This document shows positions 59,399 to 63,911 of a stretch of DNA of 63,911 nt, one piece after another. The DNA comes from a virus. Location: the IMG/VR virus record IMGVR_UViG_3300021437_000017, positions 1 to 63,911 of that record; one strand, given 5' to 3'. Under the pieces are notes generated by a model. That model saw only the letters and a list, made by a program, of their open reading frames with translations. It was not told the origin of the DNA and searched no databases. Both the position numbers and the translations under genes were made by a program. Numbering within the stretch: position 1 is the stretch's first letter; every line of letters starts with the position of its first letter.

Positions 59399-59590
59399 TC
59401 AGTCTACCTTGGCCGACTTGCGGGCTTTTGCTGCGCCTTTGGTTCTGGCTTTGGATGCGCCTGAGAAAGGATCGGAGGGTGGTCTGCCTCTGCCTGGTTT
59501 GCGGGGGCCGGCTGTTTTGGCGCGGTCGAGTTCATGCTGAGCGAGGATGTCGCGGACGAGTTGTTGGCGGTAGGTGAGGGGGGTGAGCAT
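59399..59590 (-). CDS. Small basic protein near the origin
   Basis: A 63-residue protein from ATG 59590 (MLTPLTYRQQLVRDILAQ). The N-terminal half is helical and the C-terminal half is Lys/Arg/Pro/Ala-rich (PRKPGRGRPPSDPFSG), like nucleic-acid-binding tails. It lies immediately beyond the iteron region. It may act at replication or be a histone-like protein; unproven. Confidence 0.55.
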   Translation of the reverse strand: MLTPLTYRQQLVRDILAQHELDRAKTAGPRKPGRGRPPSDPFSGASKARTKGAAKARKSAKVD

Positions 59591-59712
59591 GGCGGTGTCC
59601 TTGGGTTGGTTTTGAGGCGCGGATGTAGTTCGCGGTGCGCGCGGGCAAGCGTCAGCGCCGCCCGTCGTCGTCATCCGCGAAACGGGGGATAACACGTATG
59701 CTGTGTGTCCCA

Positions 59713-59945
59713 TTCCACATCTGTTTTATACTATAGTGGAAAATTGAGATGTGGAACGTAGGATTTGGGGGATTTGGACATAGAGGGATTTGGGGGATTT
59801 GGAATAGATGTGGCGAAGATGTGGGAGGGATGTGGAATACAATTTGGATATATCTGATTTACAAAGGAATTATTGATTAAAAGACTGTGATTTTTCGCGT
59901 TTTTACGTCTTTTCCAAAATTCTTCATAGTGCAGACAATTTGGAT
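59713..59945. repeat. Iteron-rich region, replication-origin candidate
   Basis: GATGTGG is found at 59807, 59818 and 59829, spaced exactly 11 bases, with AGATGTGGAA at 59747-59756 and its inverted copy TTCCACATCT at 59713-59722. The 18-base GGATTTGGGGGATTTGGA occurs at 59761-59778 and 59786-59803. AATTTGGAT appears at 59841-59849 and 59937-59945. An AT-rich segment follows (59838-59990). Phased short repeats plus an AT-rich stretch next to the helicase gene form an origin-like layout. The 402 bases from 59591 to 59992 hold no gene. Confidence 0.65.
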
Positions 59946-59992
59946 GTGTATGAATTTAACCGTTTTTTACAAAACGCATATTTTCAGTGATT

Positions 59993-61333
59993 TTAAGTGT
60001 TTTTGAGGCCATGAATCCTGCGTCCCTTGCCATCTTTTCCGACATCGCCCATTTCGATGTTTTTGCTCATCACAAGTTCTCGCATTGCGTCCGCCAATTC
60101 GGTCTTTGTGCAGCCTTCTCCGAGTTTGTTTTCAAGGATCAGGTGAGGCAGGTAATATCGGCCTGAAGTGTTGTTGCCGTAGAGCTTGACTTCTGCCAGT
60201 CTTGAAATGGCAGAAAGGATGGTGGCGCGGGCCTTGCGTTTCCTGAGGGTGGCCATTAGACCCGGTTCTCCTTGTTCCTGAAGTTCCGGGACCAACACTC
60301 CTTCGTTAAACCTGAATTGGACGTAATCCATGCGGGTGTAATTGGTTTTGCGTTTGGCCAACACTCGATAGTCTGGGTCCGGGGTGGCTTCCGGGTCGGC
60401 ATGGGCGTCCGGCAATTTGTCGTCGAGATACCAGCGCATCCTGACTGCGTTCTCCCAAGCGGTCGACCCGCTGTATTCGCTGTTGGGTGCCTTGGACGGG
60501 TGGCCGAGCAATATCGGGCAGAACGGGCGGTCTGTGACCAAGCCAGCGATTCCGTTCAGGAACAGGGTAACATCGTGGCGCACGTTTTCATTGGCGCCGA
60601 AGGTATGCCCCAAATTATCCAAGATCAGGATATCGGCGCGCCAGTCTCCGACCTGCTCGCGCAGCAATTCAAGCTGAGGGGTCCACATTGGCCTACCGAA
60701 CTCGGTGGTCAGAAGCGTGTTTTCCATGCCATATCTGGCGTCGACGTGAAAATCCTTGAGCGCAGATAGCCCAATTCCAATTTGTTTGCAGATTGCCGCT
60801 TCCCGCCGCCAAAGCTGGTCATGGTCGTCCTCGCACGCGAAATAAAGCACCGATACCGGGTCGACGGCCGCGCACCAAGTCGGCAACCCACATGCCAGCG
60901 CGGTTCCGAGTTGCTGCACCAACAGGCTTTTGCCGATGCCGCCGCGCCCCGCCAAGAGCGTCGGGTGCCAAGAAAGCCAGTGATCGAGCAGCCAGTTGAA
61001 CGGCGGCGGTTCCAATCCATCGAGTGCCGCCCATTGGAGGTAGTTGTGTCGCGGTTTGTGGTCATCGACCCGATCGTCAGGCGGCACGACGTGCGGTTCT
61101 GTCACGCCGGGGATGCTTTCTGCAGCCTCAATTACCGGATCAGGCGGAGCCTCGCCGTTGCCCCGATTCTTGAGTCTGCCGGCAGCGCCGTCAACCCAAT
61201 TGGTCAAATCACGGTAACGTTCAACGTAATGCGACCGATCAGCACGAGGCAGAGCGGCTTTATCTGCATCCGGCATTGCCTGCCACGCATTACGGAACTC
61301 GAAATCATCAAGTTCCGATAGGTTGCCGGTCAT
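59993..61333 (-). CDS. RepA-like replicative helicase
   Basis: A 446-residue AAA_25/RepA-type hexameric helicase. The start MTGNLSELDD (ATG 61333) is set by an ATGA overlap. The Walker A loop AGRGGIGKS lies at about 128-136, followed by YFACEDDHDQLWRR and the Walker B-like ADILILDNLGHTFG near 235-248. The C-terminal part has a winged-helix-like region (AISRLAEVKLYGNN). It unwinds DNA at the origin and is the main phage replication protein. It lies directly upstream of the iteron-rich region. Confidence 0.88.
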   Translation of the reverse strand: MTGNLSELDDFEFRNAWQAMPDADKAALPRADRSHYVERYRDLTNWVDGAAGRLKNRGNGEAPPDPVIEAAESIPGVTEPHVVPPDDRVDDHKPRHNYLQWAALDGLEPPPFNWLLDHWLSWHPTLLAGRGGIGKSLLVQQLGTALACGLPTWCAAVDPVSVLYFACEDDHDQLWRREAAICKQIGIGLSALKDFHVDARYGMENTLLTTEFGRPMWTPQLELLREQVGDWRADILILDNLGHTFGANENVRHDVTLFLNGIAGLVTDRPFCPILLGHPSKAPNSEYSGSTAWENAVRMRWYLDDKLPDAHADPEATPDPDYRVLAKRKTNYTRMDYVQFRFNEGVLVPELQEQGEPGLMATLRKRKARATILSAISRLAEVKLYGNNTSGRYYLPHLILENKLGEGCTKTELADAMRELVMSKNIEMGDVGKDGKGRRIHGLKNT

Positions 61334-61524
61334 ATTCCGCACTGTTTAGCAATGACATTGGACGCGGCGAGGTCTTCTTCGAGCGTTGCATCCTGGTGCG
61401 CCACAACCCAAGCGTACTTCAGATCATCGAAACGATGGTATGCCTCATACATCGGGCGTTCAATAAATGGAAAATAGGCCCTAGTTGGGTATCTTGAGTT
61501 CTTCAAAACCCGGCGCTGGGTCAT
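61330..61524 (-). CDS. Small hypothetical protein, paralogue of 61521-61694
   Basis: A 64-residue protein starting MTQRRVLKNSRYPTRAYFP. Its C-terminal half (YAWVVAHQDATLEEDLA then VIAKQCGI) matches the neighbouring 57-residue protein in spacing and ending (IAxxCGI). Both stops overlap the next gene's ATG as GGAATATGACC. The pair probably arose by duplication. Function unknown. Confidence 0.65.
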   Translation of the reverse strand: MTQRRVLKNSRYPTRAYFPFIERPMYEAYHRFDDLKYAWVVAHQDATLEEDLAASNVIAKQCGI

Positions 61525-61694
61525 ATTCCACACCTCGCCGCTATAACCTGCATCGCTTCCCGGTATTCCTCGGCGGTCGCGCGAGGGTGATTCTGCGCCC
61601 ACACCGTTTTCTCAAACTCGTAGCGTTTGAAATCCGGGAAATATGTGCTGTTCTTCGGCTTGGGGATGTAACGGCGCTTGTAGCCTCTCTTCAT
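61521..61694 (-). CDS. Small hypothetical protein, paralogue of 61330-61524
   Basis: A 57-residue protein starting MKRGYKRRYIPKPKNSTYFP, basic at its N-terminus. The segment VWAQNHPRATAEEYREA and the ending VIAARCGI correspond to the following gene product. The stop overlaps the paralogue's ATG (ATGA). It leads the helicase operon and may bind DNA or the helicase. Confidence 0.65.
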   Translation of the reverse strand: MKRGYKRRYIPKPKNSTYFPDFKRYEFEKTVWAQNHPRATAEEYREAMQVIAARCGI

Positions 61695-61904
61695 ATTTGA
61701 ACCCTTTCAGGGCCGCCCCGAAGAACGCAAGGTGAGAATTGCCAGGAGCAGAGCGCGCGGGAACGCGCCGTGGACGGCTCTTGCGGTGGGGCGGCTTTGG
61801 AAAGACTCAATCAATCGCTCCTTCGGCTTCTCACAGCCGGAACCGCTAATCTGCGCCTGCTTTATGCCGTTGTCAAGCGCTGTCGCAGGGATTATCATTG
61901 CACT
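61695..61904 (-). promoter_or_regulatory. Leader/control region of the helicase operon
   Basis: The 210 bases between divergent genes contain GCCGCCCC (61712-61719) and its complement GGGGCGGC (61788-61795) flanking a GC-rich segment with an inner GCGCGC/GCGCGT-type inverted element. A long stem could form in the minus-strand leader RNA. A small minus-strand frame (61707-61898) overlaps it but has no support. Confidence 0.4.
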
Positions 61905-62246
61905 ATGGACGACGGCTTCGAGTGGGTCGAGCGCTGGCTCGATATCTGGGCAAACGATATGAGGGACCCCGACCTGCGGCTTGGTGCCCCGAGCAAATCC
62001 GCGGGTTTCGCCGGGGGTGGCTGGGGAGAGAACCGCAATCTCGCGGAAGACTGGGAAGCCGAAGGCAACGCCCGCGCGATTGGCGTTGTGGACGCCGCGC
62101 TACGCGACGCCGCTCCCGCCGAGACGGCGGCAGTGTTCCACGTGAAACTGAAATCCGTCTTCGCCTTTCGTGTTCCCGTCGAGATTGCGTACCGAAATGC
62201 GCGAATGAAATGCGGCGTCCGGCTGCGCGCGAATGCCTTCTGTTGA
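61905..62246 (+). CDS. Hypothetical protein at the start of the late region
   Basis: A 113-residue protein starting MDDGFEWVERWLDIWAND. The central helical part (AALRDAAPAETAAVFHVKLK) and Tyr/Arg-rich end resemble small proteins often found just upstream of terS in phages, some of which are late-gene regulators. No family is recognised. It lies just before the late promoter, the stop overlapping the -35 box. Confidence 0.6.
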   Translation: MDDGFEWVERWLDIWANDMRDPDLRLGAPSKSAGFAGGGWGENRNLAEDWEAEGNARAIGVVDAALRDAAPAETAAVFHVKLKSVFAFRVPVEIAYRNARMKCGVRLRANAFC

Positions 62247-62271
62247 CATTACCGTAAACCAAGCGTATTTT
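62243..62271 (+). promoter_or_regulatory. Sigma70-like promoter of the late operon
   Basis: A perfect TTGACA (62243-62248), a 17-base spacer and TATTTT (62266-62271) point into the packaging/structural operon. The -35 box overlaps the stop of the preceding gene. The next gene starts at 62443, leaving an untranslated leader of about 165 bases. Confidence 0.7.
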
Positions 62272-62442
62272 TACCCGCGCGGGCGAAGTTTTGCCCAAAA
62301 AGCCGAGAGAGTCGGCTAATTTTTTGCGCTGGCGGTGCCGTAATACTCCTTCCCGCCACGCAATCCGGGCGCACCGAACTTCCTGTCTTTGCCGGCATAG
62401 CAACGGTGCCGCCCGCCCCATCAACCACCGGAGAATCCTCTC

Positions 62443-62862
62443 ATGGCAGACCGCCCATTCACCCAGTATGATCAGTTCATCGAACCCACGCAGCAAGGCC
62501 CCGCTGGCGATGATAATCGCCCGTCCTTCGACAATATCACCATCGGCAACAACAAGGCGAACAACAGCGGAACGGATATGCCGATGTCGCCCACGGAAGA
62601 TCCGCGCGACACCGGAGACCAGAGAGAAATACAGGACAACGGCACTCAAAACGCGCATTTTTCCTGCGGCGGACTGCCTTATACGCCAACCTATTCCGGC
62701 GAGAATCCGGCTCCAGATCGCGATAGCAACCAAGCCGAAGTCGCGGATTACGGCCTGAACGAAGGCGTCGAAGTCGGCTGCGATTGCTCGATTGCGAATT
62801 ACGGCTTGGTTGGCGAGAGCCCCGCGGCCGGTGGGGGTATCGCCAGAAATAAGATGGACTGA
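62443..62862 (+). CDS. Hypothetical protein
   Basis: A 139-residue, Asn/Asp/Gly-rich, acidic protein (PGAP-type low complexity in the middle) with cysteines near the end (EVGCDCSIANYG). It has a cggaga site and is the first gene after the late promoter. Acidic, disordered sequence suggests a virion or assembly partner, but no family is recognised. Confidence 0.6.
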   Translation: MADRPFTQYDQFIEPTQQGPAGDDNRPSFDNITIGNNKANNSGTDMPMSPTEDPRDTGDQREIQDNGTQNAHFSCGGLPYTPTYSGENPAPDRDSNQAEVADYGLNEGVEVGCDCSIANYGLVGESPAAGGGIARNKMD

Positions 62863-62864
62863 TC

Positions 62865-63347
62865 ATGCCCTGGACAGCCAAGGACGCCGCCAAGCATGAC
62901 AAGAAGGCGAACTCTGCTATTGCCCAGCGTCAGTGGAGTCATGTGGCCAATAGCGTCCTCGCCAAAACTGGTGACGACGGCAGGGCGATCCGGGAGGCGA
63001 ATGCAGTGATCGCGCGCCGCTCGCACGGCCTCGACAGCGTGAAGAAATTCGCTGATGGCGGGAAGGTTCACGCATTAGGCGGAGACAACGACGAATTGCG
63101 GACTTACATCCAGCCGCCGATACCGAAGCGTATTAAGCGAGCAATAATCACTGGCGGCGTGGGGCAAGATAAAGCGGATGTCCCGTCTCAGCAGGCGATT
63201 GATGAATATCGCGATTCCAGGACCCGCAAGAAAGAAGAGGCAGCAGGCGCGCCCACCGGGTATGCGCACGGCGGCCCCGTCAACATTCATGGGGTTGCAA
63301 TGCCTAAGCGCATGTCAATGCACCAACAGAAAATGATGAGGGGTTAA
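62865..63347 (+). CDS. Hypothetical protein with GG turns, upstream of terS
   Basis: A 160-residue protein. The N-terminal 55 residues (KDAAKHDKKANSAIAQRQW and GDDGRAIREANAVIARR) match a small helical domain common in phages. Further on it has KKFADGGKVHALGG and GYAHGGPVNIHG, the same GG turns as in the 811- and 542-residue virion proteins. It starts two bases after the preceding stop and its TAA precedes terS by one base. It probably acts in assembly or in the virion. Confidence 0.65.
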   Translation: MPWTAKDAAKHDKKANSAIAQRQWSHVANSVLAKTGDDGRAIREANAVIARRSHGLDSVKKFADGGKVHALGGDNDELRTYIQPPIPKRIKRAIITGGVGQDKADVPSQQAIDEYRDSRTRKKEEAAGAPTGYAHGGPVNIHGVAMPKRMSMHQQKMMRG

Positions 63348-63348
63348 G

Positions 63349-63911
63349 ATGGAATATTTCGGGCCGAATGGCACCCCGATGGGGAAGATACGGGAACATT
63401 TCCGTGGCGCGAGCGGCGGCAAGCGTACCGACCGCGGCCTGACCCCGCGTCAGGAGCAATACGCCTGCAACCGCGCAAACGGGATGAGCCAGTCAGAAGC
63501 TTTTCTGGCACTCCCAAACGTCCCTCCCGATAAGAAAAAAACTACCGCAAAAGCGGCCGGGCAATCCATGGAATATAAGCCGCATGTCGCCGCCCGCATC
63601 AAGGAAATTATCGAGCAGAAGGCTACCATGATCAATAAGGCGGCGGTCAAAGCCATCGCGCGGGCCGCCGTGGATAAGGAATGGGTGCTGCGCGAACTCG
63701 TGAAGAACGTCAGGCGTGCGAAGGTCGAAAAAGATTTCAACGCCGTGAACCGCTCGTTGGAACTCGTCGGCAAGGAACTGTGCATGTTCATTGACCGCAA
63801 GGAAATCAGAACAGGACCGCTCACCAATCTCACTGATGAACAACTTATTGAACTCACTGCCGCCCTCGATGCGGGACTCCCCCCCGGCGCGATTGGCGCT
63901 TTTGGCCAAAC
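63349..63911 (+). CDS. terS: Terminase small subunit (N-terminal part; continues at 1)
   Basis: This frame runs off the window after 187 full codons and continues at base 1, stopping at 192, for 206 residues in all. LTPRQEQYACNRANGMSQSEA (split by Tyr-Ala) near 28-48 is the helix-turn-helix found in many small terminases, followed by a helical region (ARIKEIIEQKATMINKAA) and a basic central part. It recognises packaging DNA and assembles with TerL. It is one base after the preceding gene. Confidence 0.85.
   Translation, partial: MEYFGPNGTPMGKIREHFRGASGGKRTDRGLTPRQEQYACNRANGMSQSEAFLALPNVPPDKKKTTAKAAGQSMEYKPHVAARIKEIIEQKATMINKAAVKAIARAAVDKEWVLRELVKNVRRAKVEKDFNAVNRSLELVGKELCMFIDRKEIRTGPLTNLTDEQLIELTAALDAGLPPGAIGAFGQ
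63778..63911. repeat. Terminal direct repeat (circular overlap), right copy
   Basis: This copy is identical to 1-134 except for c at 63899 where the left copy has t at 122. In terS the change is GAIGA against GAIGV (Ala to Val), and in the terL frame it is Leu to Phe. The pair supports a circular unit of 63,777 bp. Confidence 0.9.

Noticed and set aside
61707-61898. 63-residue minus-strand frame in the helicase leader
   Set aside because: It overlaps a strong inverted repeat, has no convincing ribosome-binding site, and is more likely untranslated leader.
1-63911. Diversity-generating retroelement, transposase or lysogeny module
   Set aside because: No reverse transcriptase, transposase or integrase reading frame was recognised on either strand.

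Overview
The window reads as one complete genome of a tailed bacteriophage, probably a podovirus. Bases 1-134 repeat as 63778-63911 with one mismatch, and the small terminase gene runs off the right edge and continues at base 1. The sequence is therefore a circular (circularly permuted or circularly assembled) unit of about 63,777 bp, opened inside terS. A P22-type portal, an N4-gp56/DUF4043-type capsid protein, no tail-tube or tape-measure genes and a roughly 2,900-residue virion protein resemble the Bcep22-like podoviruses of Burkholderiales. The host is inferred only to be a Gram-negative bacterium, because the phage carries an ADP-heptose pathway and a heptosyltransferase-like enzyme. I see no integrase, transposase, CRISPR array or reverse transcriptase.

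Layout. (a) 61905-63911 and 1-32870, plus strand: a late operon with a sigma70-like promoter at 62243, terS, terL (interrupted by an intein), portal, two sugar/methyl-transfer genes, an initiator-like tRNA, scaffold, capsid, adaptors, spike, large tail proteins and DNA-ejection proteins including the 2903-residue polyvalent protein. A minus-strand cassette (21179-22410) sits inside this operon. It has its own palindromic operator and promoter, a 207-residue protein of unknown function, a roughly 330-bp stretch built on a 5-base GGNNN period, and a small Cro/CI-type HTH gene. (b) 32871-40711, minus strand: a tightly overlapped operon led by a LexA-like winged-helix protein and encoding nucleotidyltransferase, sugar kinase, SIS isomerase, SDR, a thiamine-diphosphate enzyme split in two by an HNH endonuclease gene, radical SAM and glycosyltransferase. 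(c) 40797-44394, plus strand: a surface protein with FN3 and LamG-like domains, then the lysis genes. (d) 44679-50473, minus strand: small early genes, a RecA-like ATPase and a PD-(D/E)XK-type protein. (e) 50639-52733, plus strand: a short operon ending in RusA. (f) 52776-61694, minus strand: DNA methyltransferase, SNF2-type helicase, ArdC-like antirestriction protein, many small genes, an iteron-rich origin candidate (59713-59945) and a RepA-like replicative helicase.

How it fits together. Replication uses the RepA-like helicase with the iteron region. Recombination uses the RecA-like ATPase, the exonuclease-like protein and RusA. Methylation and ArdC probably counter host restriction. The glyco-operon probably makes an activated heptose-type sugar and modifies either host surface polysaccharide or the virion. 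The most unusual elements are the GGNNN-array cassette, the split ThDP enzyme, the class 3-type intein in the terminase Walker A loop, and paired leaderless promoters in front of two small DNA-binding proteins.
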